A DNA stretch of 42,454 nucleotides from CAZDQL01 sp964507325 (lineage in GTDB: Bacteria > Planctomycetota > UBA1135 > GCA-002686595), in the NCBI GenBank assembly GCA_964507325.1, contig CAZDQL010000054.1:1-42454 (forward strand), written 5' to 3'. Shown piece after piece: positions 19,862 to 27,763 of the stretch (positions are counted from its first letter, which is position 1; each line of letters begins with the position of its first letter). The translations under genes were made by a program, and so were the position numbers. The notes below the pieces were generated by a model that had not been told where the DNA came from, ran no database searches, and was given only the letters and a program-made list of their open reading frames with translations.

Positions 19862-19890
19862 GGTCTAGGTGAGCCGGGAATCGCTGTCAA
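19862..19890 (-). promoter_or_regulatory. Sigma-70-type promoter of the GH78 gene
   Basis: On the minus strand a perfect -35 TTGACA (19890-19885) is followed after exactly 17 bases by TAGACC (19867-19862) as -10. The predicted start point is a few bases before the ATG at 19851, giving an almost leaderless message. It is the best complete promoter seen in the window. Confidence 0.6.
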
Positions 19891-20065
19891 GGAGACGCCA
19901 ACCACAGCGGGTGACCGCGGGGGCTAGCAGCGGGTTCGCACCAGTCACGCCCGCACTGCCACCCAATGAGGCGGCCCCCCCTGTTAGAGTGGGGTCTCGC
20001 GCGGAACATCCTCCACGGGTCCAACGTCCTCCACTCGACCGCGTGCTCCCGATCCCCACCACGTC

Positions 20066-21760
20066 ATGAAGAAGCAAAACCATCTCCCCCTCCCCGCAGT
20101 GCTCCTCTCGGCAGTGGCGAGCCTCTCCGTGATGTGCGACCACGGTATGTGCCAGGTCGCCGCCAACCCCGACTGGGATGGCGACGGAGGCTACGCCGCG
20201 GACTACAGCTCCATCCCCCGGCTGGAGTGGAGGGGGCCGGGGCGACCCGGGACCTACGCGGAGTACCTGCGACGTCGGGGGAGCGCCCCCTTCCGCAGCC
20301 AACACGTCTCCACGACCGGACCCGGGGGTCAGAAGCGCGCGGCCTCCAAGGCCCTGGTGTTGGTGAACGCCGGCATCCGCAGCGGCATTCAGACGCAGCT
20401 CGACGTCTACGTCGCCGACCTGGTCGCGGAGGGCTACACCGTCGAGGTGCACGATGTCTCGGGAGGCGATCACGTCTCCCTGAAGGACCTCATCCTCACC
20501 AACTCCACCGACTTGGTCGGCTGTGTCTTCGTCGGGGACCTGGCAGCGGCCTGGTTCGAGCACGACTACTGGGGGTACGAGGAGTTCCCTTGCGACCTCT
20601 TCTTCATGGATCTCGACGGGCAGTGGTCGGATGGAGACTCCGACGGCAAGTACGACTCGCACAGCGGCGGAGCCGGGGACGAAGGGCCGGAGATCTTCGT
20701 CGGACGGATCGACGCCTCGATGATGAGCGGCAACGAGGTCGCCATCACCAACGCCTACCTGATCAAGAACCACTCCTACCGCAGCGGCGGCTACACCCCG
20801 ACGAACCACGCTCTGTCCTACACCGAGGACGACTGGGCGGGTTTCTGGGACATCCGCACCGACATCTCGGGCGCCTACCCGAGCTTCGACGACGTCCCCG
20901 CGCCGGCGACGAATCGCGACGACTACGTGGACAATCGGATCACCGACGTCGGCTACGAGTTCATCCAGCTCTGCTGCCACTCCTGGTCGCAAGGTCATGC
21001 CTTCACGCGCGGCGGCTACGCCTACAACACGGACATCAAGAACGCGCCGCCGCAGGCGATCTACTACAACCTCTTCGCCTGCAGCAGTCTGCGCTTCACC
21101 TCCTCGAACTTCCTGGGTGGCTCCTACATCTACGACACGGGCACACCGAGCCTGGCGGTGATCGGCAGCACCAAGACCGGGTCGATGCTGACCTTCTGGG
21201 CCTTCTACGACCGCTTCGGCGCCAACGAGAGCTTCGGCGAGTCGTTCCGCGGGTGGTTCAACCACATCGCGCCGTACAGCGACTACGAGACCGCCTGGCA
21301 CTTCGGCATGACCGTGGCGGGAGATCCCTTCCTGGACCTCGACCTGAACGATCCCTGCCCCGATCCGGAGACCTACTGCGTCACCTCGCCGAACTCGGTC
21401 GGCTCGGGGGCCTTGATGGCCTACGGAGGCTCGACCAGTGTGACGGCCAACGACCTGACCCTGGCGTCGACGGGCTGCCCGCCGAAGCAGTTCGGGCTCT
21501 TCTACACCGGCCCCGACCAGGCGAGCATTCCGGTGGGTGACGGGATCATGTGCGTGGGCGGGAGCCTGACGCGCTTCCCGGCGCTGCAGATCGAAAACCT
21601 CGGCATCGCCGAGCTGACGCTGGACCTGAACAACCTGCCGGGAGGACTCTCGATCCAGGCGGGCGACCTGTTGCGCTTCTCCTTCTGGTACCGCGACCCG
21701 GGCTTCGGCAGCGCGGGCTACAACTTCGCCAACGGGTTGGAGGTCACTTTCTGCCCCTGA
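20066..21760 (+). CDS. Gingipain-like C25 cysteine peptidase with shared C-terminal domain
   Basis: The 564-residue protein has an N-terminal signal peptide (about 1-30) and a clan CD caspase-like domain (about 94-430). The likely catalytic dyad is H305 in Q-L-C-C-H-S and C339 in L-F-A-C-S-S, each at the end of a hydrophobic strand as in gingipains. V-F-V-G-D-L, F-F-M-D-L-D-G and V-G-R-I-D are typical of C25. Aspartate-rich loops (D-W-D-G-D-G near 37; W-S-D-G-D-S-D-G-K-Y-D near 187) look calcium-binding. Residues 431-564 form the domain also present at 9160-10629 (Y-C-V-T-S, G-S-T-S-V-T-A-N-D-L-T-L, F-W-Y-R-D-P-G, N-F-A-N-G-L-E-V-T-F). It is probably an export or surface-anchoring module. No ribosome site precedes the ATG; TAGAGT at 19985 may be a -10 with a leader of about 70 bases. 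Confidence 0.85.
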   Translation: MKKQNHLPLPAVLLSAVASLSVMCDHGMCQVAANPDWDGDGGYAADYSSIPRLEWRGPGRPGTYAEYLRRRGSAPFRSQHVSTTGPGGQKRAASKALVLVNAGIRSGIQTQLDVYVADLVAEGYTVEVHDVSGGDHVSLKDLILTNSTDLVGCVFVGDLAAAWFEHDYWGYEEFPCDLFFMDLDGQWSDGDSDGKYDSHSGGAGDEGPEIFVGRIDASMMSGNEVAITNAYLIKNHSYRSGGYTPTNHALSYTEDDWAGFWDIRTDISGAYPSFDDVPAPATNRDDYVDNRITDVGYEFIQLCCHSWSQGHAFTRGGYAYNTDIKNAPPQAIYYNLFACSSLRFTSSNFLGGSYIYDTGTPSLAVIGSTKTGSMLTFWAFYDRFGANESFGESFRGWFNHIAPYSDYETAWHFGMTVAGDPFLDLDLNDPCPDPETYCVTSPNSVGSGALMAYGGSTSVTANDLTLASTGCPPKQFGLFYTGPDQASIPVGDGIMCVGGSLTRFPALQIENLGIAELTLDLNNLPGGLSIQAGDLLRFSFWYRDPGFGSAGYNFANGLEVTFCP

Positions 21761-21773
21761 TTCCCGGGCGGCC

Positions 21774-22130
21774 TCAGCGCTCTTCGCCCTGAGCGAGCAG
21801 GGCCGCGTAGACCTCCCGATCCACGTCCACCGCCGGAGGCAGGGGCTGCAGCGCGTCGAGGCGCTCGACGAGCTCCGCGGCCTGGCGCAGCGCGTCGCAG
21901 CGCAACGCGGAGCTCGTCAAGCGGCTCAGGGCCACCGGGAGGTCCTTGCGGTCGAGCTCAGCGGGCTCCTGCGTCAGGAGGAGGCCCTGCTCCACGACCC
22001 GCAGCAGGTCCGCTCGGTGGTCGTGCTCTTGGTCGGTGCAGGCGTGGATCAGAGTGCTGAAGTGCAGGACCAGATCGAGGGCGTCGCTCGCGGAGGCTGC
22101 TTCGGCCGTCAGCTCGAGGAAGCGTCCGAG
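21774..22130 (-). pseudogene. Out-of-frame 3' part of the receptor kinase gene
   Basis: After the kinase frame stops at 22109, a frame shifted by one base stays open from 22130 to a TGA at 21774. It reads like helical coding sequence: L-G-R-F-L-E-L-T-A-E-A-A, L-H-F-S-T-L-I-H-A-C, R-A-D-L-L-R-V-V-E-Q-G and so on, 118 codons. No ATG opens it, and the only GTG lies well inside. It is therefore most likely the true C terminus of the kinase, separated by a one-base deletion or a sequencing error in the 22-base overlap. An independent small gene with a non-standard start is less likely. Confidence 0.6.
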
Positions 22131-25100
22131 TCATCGCAGGTCCACGAGGCCCGCTGCGACGCCTGCCGTTGCTCCTCCTCCGCCGCATCGTCCAGGTAGC
22201 TGCAGACCTCCGGGAGCGCGGCGAAGAGGCGCGCGGAGACTTCCGCGCCTACCGCGAAGACCAGCGTCTCGCCCAGCCCCTCAGTTCCCTCCACGAGGTT
22301 CGGTTGGAGCCCCAGGAGCCTGAGGAGCTCCTGCGCGGTGCGCGTCTTCGTTCCGTCGGCCAGCACCACCGCCTCCACGATGCGGGCGACGAGCCCCCGC
22401 TCGGCCTCAGTCAGTCCAGTCCAGCCGACCTGAATCCGGTGCACGCAGGCAGCGGGCGCGAGCTCGAAAGCGCGTCGGAGCTCCTCTTCTCCAGCGCCCG
22501 GCGCGCCGCGCCCGAGGGCCAACCCGCGCCACAGCCGGCACTCGCCTTCCAGCTCGCCACCGAGCCTGCGCTCGCGATCGAGCTCAGCCAGCGCGCGCTC
22601 GTAGCTCTCCAGCGCCGCACTCCAGTCCTCCCGTGCGAAGTGCCCATTGCCGACCGCGATGTGCTCTGGGCCGCTCTCTGGCCGGAAGACTGCGGGCTTC
22701 ATCGATGCCGCCCGGATCTCCAGGTTCGTCACTTCGAACGCGTTGCGGTGGCCGGCGTTCATCCTGGAAGTCTCGCCCACTCCGAACTGCAGCCACAGGA
22801 GCTCTTCTGCAGTCAGCATGCCCGGGGTCGCGTGCCAGCTCCTCCAGACGGCTTCGCCCTCGGAGTTGGCCAGCTCGATCTGCAGCAGCTGACTCTCGGG
22901 CAGGTGTGTGATGGTCAGGTGGGTGCGCTCCTCCATTCCCCAGCGAAAGCCACCCTCCGGCTTCAGGCTCTGGGGGATCTCCGCCGACCCCAAACTCGCC
23001 CCACGCGGGGTCATGTAGCGCGAGGGCTGATTCGTCGAGCCGTCCGAGTGGAAGGCGGCGCACACCAGGCCCCAACCGCTCCGCTCGGGCTGCCGCGCGA
23101 GCGCACGCTCGGACGTGAAGGGTCTCTCCCCGAGGGCGATCGCACTGCAGGTCTGCCAATCCCCTCGCAGCGGCAAGAGATCGACGTGGACCTCGAACTT
23201 CTCGTTGCGGAACTGCAGCGGAAGCGCGACGCGGGGCGACCAGGTCGCCTCCCCGTCGAAGTGGATGCGGTCCGCGGAGAGCGAACAAACGAGGGGGTTC
23301 TCGACCAGCGGAACGCGGTGCGGATCGGCCAAGGGCAGCGGGCGGGAGGTGCCCGGCTCCAACGCGCTGTCGATCTCCCGCTGGAGCCTGCGCATCTCCT
23401 CACCCTCGAGCCCGCTGGGGATGTAGACGTCGAAGCGCTCCAGAATCGAGCGCGCCTCGGTCCAGCGCCGGAGCTGCATCAAGACGCGGACCTGCTCCAG
23501 GACCGCATCGGTCTTGTCGTAGTTCGAGCCCGCTGCGGCCGCTTCTCCATAGGCCGCAGCCGCATCCTCGAGCCGGTCCAGACTGGCGTAACAATCCGCC
23601 AGGCGGTGGAGGATCCGGCTCTTCGCCGAGGGCTCGGCGCTCGAGAGCGCGCGCTCGAAAGCCTCGAAGGCGGCCTGGTGGCAGCCCAGATTGAAGAGGT
23701 GAAGGGGGTGCTCCTCGGGGCTGGGAGCCAGGACGCCGGGAAGCTCGGCCTCGCTGGCCTCGCTGGGCTCGAACCTCTCTCGATCCCCGAGCCCCAGGAC
23801 CCGGATTCGCAGGGACGTGCTCTTTTGCTGGGGCTCCGGAGCCGCGATTTCGTCGTAGCCGTCGCCGTCCAAGTCGCCGACCAACATCTGCGCGCCGAGG
23901 TAATCGGCGAATAGGAGAGGCGGCGCCAAGCGGCCGCCGAACATTTCCGCCGGAGTCACCCGGAAGTGACCGGCGAAGGGGCCTGCCTCGTGCCACACCC
24001 AGCATGGGCCGATTCCCTCCAGCTTGCAGCTCAGGATGCCACTGGGGACGTTGAAGGCCGGCGCGCGGCTCTGGGGCGTCGGGCTGCCCTGGGCGATCCG
24101 AACGGGTTCGGGGATGCTCCCGCTGCTCGGGCGGGCCAGGAGCAGGCCGTTCTGGAGCAGCGGCAGCTTGGTGAGCCTGTAGCGTTCCTTCTCCCATCCG
24201 CTGCACCGGTGCAGGGCCAGAAAGCCCCCCGGTTCCAGCTCGCAGGCGTGCAGCGAGGTGTAGAAGCCGCAAAGGTGGCGTTGGGTCGCGGCCGTCACGT
24301 GCAAGCGTCCCTCCTCGAGGTCGACGTGGCCGACGGCCAGTCTCTGGTGCCTCCAGGCCCCGAAGGCGAAGGCGATCTCCTGGCCGGGCCGCGACGCATC
24401 GAAGTCCCCGAAGAGGAAGGACTCCATGTCGCTGGAGAGCTTCTGGTAGAAGAAGGAGCTCAGCGCGACCGGTGGTGCATCGGGATCGCCGAGCGCGTCC
24501 TCCGGCAGGCGGTAGGCCTCCAGCTCCCGTCCCAGCCAACCATCCCCCACCCACAGCTCGTTCTTGCCGTCCCCATCGACGTCTTGCGCGACTAGACAGC
24601 GAGTCTCGCCGGTATTCGGGGCTCCGGCGATCTTGCGCAGCACCTCCCCGGGGGCGAGAGAGAAGACCTCCACCCGACCGTGGCGGTACCCACCGATCGT
24701 CCAGGCGAGGATCAGCTCCATCCTTCCGTCGCCGGTGACGTCGGCGACGAGCGAGCGCCGCACCGACGCCTCGACCTGCGAGCCCTCGGGCTGCCAACGA
24801 CCCCTGGCGACCTCCCTGGGCTCCTCGAGAGGTCGACCCTGGTCGTCGCACAGGGAGTAGGCCAACAAGCTCCCATCGGCCCCGACGCAGATGAGCTCGT
24901 CCCCCCCGTGCCCATCCAGGTCCCCCGCTGCGATGGGCTGGACCTCGAGGAAGTAGTCCACGGGGGGGAGCAGGGTGCTGTAGGCATTGAGCGCTCGCTG
25001 CGCGTACGCCCCGATCTCCTCGTTCGGCGTGAGGTCGAGCACGCGCTGGAAGGCCCTCGCCGCCTCGGCGAACTCGCATTGGGCTTCCAGCGCCCTGGCG

Positions 25101-26941
25101 AGCCCGAAGTGGACCACAGGCGAATCCTGAGCGAGGTCGAGGAGCTGCCGGGCCGTCTCGAAGCTCACCTCCGCCTGTGAGAAGCGTCCGCTCTCGAAGA
25201 GCGCTTCGCCCAGGTGGATCGCCCCGGCCAGCGCGCGCTCCTCGTCCTGCGGGCCCTCCCGGCACCTCGCCCAGACGAAGGCGCGCGCTCCCGCCTCTAT
25301 CCTCGTCTGGATGGGGTCGGCGATCTCCGAGCTCTCCAGGCTCACCTCGGCGACCAGCAGCGCGGCGTCGCAGAGCTGCAGCGAGTAGGGCTCGAAGAAC
25401 TCGACGAGCTCCCGATTCCGGCCATGGACCGCCTTGAACTGCAGCGGCTCCTCGAGCCTGGGCAGCGTCCGCTCGTACTCCTGGAACTCCGGCTCCATGG
25501 AGTTCGCGATGCGCACTGCCTCCCGGGGATCGCCCGGCAGGCAAGCCCGCGCGCGGGCCAGCCTCTCCGCGGCCCGCTGCTCCATCTCGCGCTTGTCCGC
25601 GATCACCTCGAGCATTTCGCTCTGCTCCTCCGCCACCGCCTCCCGGAGGTTCAACCACGGACGCCCCAAGGAGAGGTACAAGAGCGTGACCAGGACCACC
25701 AGCAGGCTGGCTGCGATCGCGGTGCTGGCCACCCAGTTGCGGCGGTAGAAGCGGGAGACGCGGTAGACCAGGCTCGGCGGCCGCGCCACGATCGGCTGGA
25801 AGCGGCGGATGCGGCCGAGCTCCTGTGCCAGCTCGAGCGCGGTCCCGTAGCGCTTGCTCACGTCGCCGGACATCGCCTTGCTCAGTACGACCGCCAGGTC
25901 GCGCGGGATGGCGGGATTGACACGGCGGGGATCGACCGGCTCCTGGGTCAGGATGGCGTGGTAGAGGGCTTCCCCCGTCCGCGAGCCGAAGGGACGCTGG
26001 AGCGTCAGGCATTCGTAGAGCGTCGCGCCCAAGGAGTAGACGTCCGCGCGCCGATCGACCTTTCCCTCCCGGGGCACGATCTGCTCCGGGGACATGTAGG
26101 CGGGCGTCCCCATCATCGCGCCGGTCGTGGTGAGCACCGATCCCTGCTCCTTGTCCTCGCGCGCGAGGCCGAAGTCCAGGATCACGGGGTGCCCATCGGG
26201 CGTGACCATGATGTTGGCGGGCTTGATGTCCCGGTGGATCAGTCCCGCCTCGTGCGCCGCGTGCAGGGCCAGGGCGGCCTCCTCGCCGAAGCGAACGAGC
26301 TCCGCGATCCTCCCGCCGCCCATGATCTGCCCCTCGTAGGGGGTGTTCTCAGGCGCATCGATGTCGACGCAGTTGGTACCACCGGGGGTGGGTGGGTCCT
26401 CCACGGCCGCGCGGATCCTGTGGTGCAGGGGTTCGCCCTGGACGTGCTGCATCGCGATGAAGGGCGCGCCCTCCTCTTCGCCGATCTCGTAGACGGTGCA
26501 GATGCCGGCGTGGTCGAGCTTGGATGCCGCGGCAGCTTCGCGTTCGAAGCGCTGGCGGGCCCGTCCGGAGAGGCTCATGCCCGTGGAGAGCACCTTGAGC
26601 GCGACCATCCGGTCGAGGCGGGTGTCGTGGGCGAGGAAGACGCGGCCCTGTCCCCCCGCTCCGATCTCCTCGACGACCCGATAGGAGCCGAAGCTGCGCC
26701 CCACCACCGAGGGGGACGTCGCGCTTTGGGGCGAGCGCACGCAATCCGCAGCCACCTGGTCGACGACGTGCTCGAAGGTGTCGCCGGACCCCTCGTGACT
26801 GGCCAGCAGGGACTCCACCTCGAGGCGCAACTCGTCGTCGCCGCCGCAGGCCTCGGCCAGGAACGCGCCCCGCGCCTCCGCGGGCAGGGCACAGGCCTGG
26901 TCGAACAGCGCCTCGACGCGATTCCACCCCTGCGAACTCAT
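22109..26941 (-). CDS. Large membrane Ser/Thr protein kinase with TPR and FG-GAP ectodomain
   Basis: The frame encodes 1610 residues. Residues 1-60 are the helical leader common on planctomycete kinases (V-E-A-L-F-D-Q-A ... L-L-A-S-H-E). The kinase domain covers about 87-376: Gly loop I-G-A-G-G-Q-G (93-99), K116 in V-A-L-K, H-R-D-I-K-P-A-N (236-243), D-F-G (256-258), G-T-P-A-Y-M-S-P-E (278-286). All catalytic residues are present, so it should be active. One transmembrane helix (about 403-424) separates it from a large outer region. There I see helical repeats, five or more FG-GAP units (G-D-L-D-G-H-G-G-D-E, A-D-V-T-G-D-G, Q-D-V-D-G-D-G-K-N-E-L, G-D-L-D-G-D-G-Y-D-E-I), TPR-like pairs and a beta-sandwich-like section. 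The ATG at 26941 has GGAGGAGAG three bases upstream. The 3' end appears frameshifted (see 21774-22130). It is divergent from the peroxiredoxin gene. Confidence 0.92.
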   Translation of the reverse strand: MSSQGWNRVEALFDQACALPAEARGAFLAEACGGDDELRLEVESLLASHEGSGDTFEHVVDQVAADCVRSPQSATSPSVVGRSFGSYRVVEEIGAGGQGRVFLAHDTRLDRMVALKVLSTGMSLSGRARQRFEREAAAASKLDHAGICTVYEIGEEEGAPFIAMQHVQGEPLHHRIRAAVEDPPTPGGTNCVDIDAPENTPYEGQIMGGGRIAELVRFGEEAALALHAAHEAGLIHRDIKPANIMVTPDGHPVILDFGLAREDKEQGSVLTTTGAMMGTPAYMSPEQIVPREGKVDRRADVYSLGATLYECLTLQRPFGSRTGEALYHAILTQEPVDPRRVNPAIPRDLAVVLSKAMSGDVSKRYGTALELAQELGRIRRFQPIVARPPSLVYRVSRFYRRNWVASTAIAASLLVVLVTLLYLSLGRPWLNLREAVAEEQSEMLEVIADKREMEQRAAERLARARACLPGDPREAVRIANSMEPEFQEYERTLPRLEEPLQFKAVHGRNRELVEFFEPYSLQLCDAALLVAEVSLESSEIADPIQTRIEAGARAFVWARCREGPQDEERALAGAIHLGEALFESGRFSQAEVSFETARQLLDLAQDSPVVHFGLARALEAQCEFAEAARAFQRVLDLTPNEEIGAYAQRALNAYSTLLPPVDYFLEVQPIAAGDLDGHGGDELICVGADGSLLAYSLCDDQGRPLEEPREVARGRWQPEGSQVEASVRRSLVADVTGDGRMELILAWTIGGYRHGRVEVFSLAPGEVLRKIAGAPNTGETRCLVAQDVDGDGKNELWVGDGWLGRELEAYRLPEDALGDPDAPPVALSSFFYQKLSSDMESFLFGDFDASRPGQEIAFAFGAWRHQRLAVGHVDLEEGRLHVTAATQRHLCGFYTSLHACELEPGGFLALHRCSGWEKERYRLTKLPLLQNGLLLARPSSGSIPEPVRIAQGSPTPQSRAPAFNVPSGILSCKLEGIGPCWVWHEAGPFAGHFRVTPAEMFGGRLAPPLLFADYLGAQMLVGDLDGDGYDEIAAPEPQQKSTSLRIRVLGLGDRERFEPSEASEAELPGVLAPSPEEHPLHLFNLGCHQAAFEAFERALSSAEPSAKSRILHRLADCYASLDRLEDAAAAYGEAAAAGSNYDKTDAVLEQVRVLMQLRRWTEARSILERFDVYIPSGLEGEEMRRLQREIDSALEPGTSRPLPLADPHRVPLVENPLVCSLSADRIHFDGEATWSPRVALPLQFRNEKFEVHVDLLPLRGDWQTCSAIALGERPFTSERALARQPERSGWGLVCAAFHSDGSTNQPSRYMTPRGASLGSAEIPQSLKPEGGFRWGMEERTHLTITHLPESQLLQIELANSEGEAVWRSWHATPGMLTAEELLWLQFGVGETSRMNAGHRNAFEVTNLEIRAASMKPAVFRPESGPEHIAVGNGHFAREDWSAALESYERALAELDRERRLGGELEGECRLWRGLALGRGAPGAGEEELRRAFELAPAACVHRIQVGWTGLTEAERGLVARIVEAVVLADGTKTRTAQELLRLLGLQPNLVEGTEGLGETLVFAVGAEVSARLFAALPEVCSYLDDAAEEEQRQASQRASWTCDDSDASSS

Positions 26942-27038
26942 TCGCTCTCCTCCACGAACGGCCCCTGCCGGAGCCGCGTCCTCCTTTCCACGCCGTTCCG
27001 TTCTCCGCCTTCGACCCGCTGAGCCTCTGCGGGGACCT

Positions 27039-27058
27039 CTGCCGGCGCTGTTCGGCAG
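27039..27058. repeat. Inverted repeat in the kinase/peroxiredoxin divergent region
   Basis: CTGCCG and CGGCAG are perfect inverted arms separated by eight bases, about 100 bp from each start codon in the 205-bp divergent intergenic region. It may be an operator or a short hairpin. A TAGGGT hexamer at 27108-27113 is a possible -10 for the peroxiredoxin gene. Confidence 0.3.
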
Positions 27059-27146
27059 TTTCGCACGCCTCTCCTCTCCCCGCAATGGACCGCGGTGAGG
27101 GAGGGTGTAGGGTGGGCCGATACGACGACCTCTCCCCGGAGCCCCC

Positions 27147-27683
27147 ATGAAAACCACCTTCCTCCTCCTCACCCTCGCGGCACTGCCCTTCGCCATGCCG
27201 CAGGAGAAGGAGCCCGTGCCCACTCCCCCGCCCGTCCCCGCGGTCGGGAAGTCCGCCCCCGCCTTCCGCCTCAACGACCACACCGGCCGAGCCGTGGCGG
27301 TCGGGGGGAAGGCCGAGCGCTGGACCGTGCTCGCCTTCTACCCCAAGGCGATGACGCCCGGGTGAATCCGCGAGGTCTGTTCGCTGCGGGACGCAGCGAT
27401 GGGGTTCGAGGAACTGAACGCGAAGGTGCTGGGGATCAGCGTCGATCCGGTGCGCAGCCAGGCGCATTTCCACAAGGAGAAGGAGCTGAACTTCCCACTC
27501 CTCTCCGACCCGGACGGCAGCGCGGCGCGCAAGTACGGCGTGCTCTTCAAGCAGACCTTCGCCAAGCGGGTGACCTTCCTGATCGATCCCCGGGGCATCC
27601 TGCGCCACGTGGACGACGGCGTGCAGGTCGCGAGCCACGGGGAGGACGTCCTCGAGGTGCTCTACGAGCTGCAGGAGGACTGA
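27147..27683 (+). CDS. Exported Bcp/PrxQ-type peroxiredoxin, predicted selenoprotein (Sec at 73)
   Basis: Read through one in-frame TGA (27363-27365), this is a 178-residue peroxiredoxin. It has a signal peptide (about 1-17, ending L-P-F-A), a Pro-rich linker, then a full AhpC/TSA fold: G-K-S-A-P-A-F-R-L-N-D-H-T-G, V-L-A-F-Y-P-K-A-M-T-P-G, then the TGA codon, I-R-E-V-C-S-L-R-D, V-L-G-I-S-V-D, F-P-L-L-S-D-P-D-G, F-L-I-D-P-R-G. In the family the residue after T-P-G is the peroxidatic Cys; here that exact codon is TGA. C78, five residues on, is the resolving Cys position of PrxQ/Bcp. A SECIS-like hairpin follows the TGA. Sec at the peroxidatic position is known in some bacterial peroxiredoxins. 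It would reduce hydroperoxides outside the cytoplasm. GGAG lies five bases before the ATG. The alternative, a nonsense mutation at precisely this codon, is unlikely. Confidence 0.88.
27363..27399 (+). promoter_or_regulatory. UGA-Sec codon and bacterial SECIS hairpin
   Basis: The UGA at 27363-27365 is followed by a perfect 8-bp stem (TCGCTGCG at 27381-27388, CGCAGCGA at 27392-27399) closing a three-base loop, GGA. The loop starts 23 bases after the UGA. The known bacterial SECIS model asks for a small apical loop about 16-37 bases downstream, with a G among its first two bases, on a stem of 4-16 bp. All these conditions are met. Predicted function: SelB-dependent insertion of selenocysteine. 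Confidence 0.82.
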
Positions 27684-27763
27684 GGCGGGGGATTCGCAGG
27701 GCGAACGCCGCGCAGGGTCACCGCCCGTGGTGCCCGCGGATGGCACCGATTTCCCGGATCGGC

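Noticed and set aside
17515..19872. Long plus-strand frame across the GH78 gene
   Set aside because: It is antisense to a well-supported rhamnosidase with signature motifs, and shows no domain of its own.
22109..22130. Programmed -1 frameshift in the kinase gene
   Set aside because: The direction fits, but no slippery X-XXY-YYZ heptamer is seen in the 22-base overlap.
22131..22133. TGA as a second selenocysteine codon in the kinase C-terminal frame
   Set aside because: The TGA lies upstream of the coding-like part, sits at no redox motif, and no SECIS-type hairpin follows. It just bounds the shifted frame.
26942..27283. N-terminal extension of the kinase by about 114 codons
   Set aside because: The extension would overlap the peroxiredoxin signal peptide region on the other strand. 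GGAGGAGAG just before the ATG at 26941 and the family's usual N terminus both support the inner start.
27399..27683. Separate small peroxiredoxin-like gene starting at an ATG after the TGA
   Set aside because: It is in the same frame as the upstream part, lacks the catalytic motif, and has no ribosome site. The two parts together make one complete peroxiredoxin.
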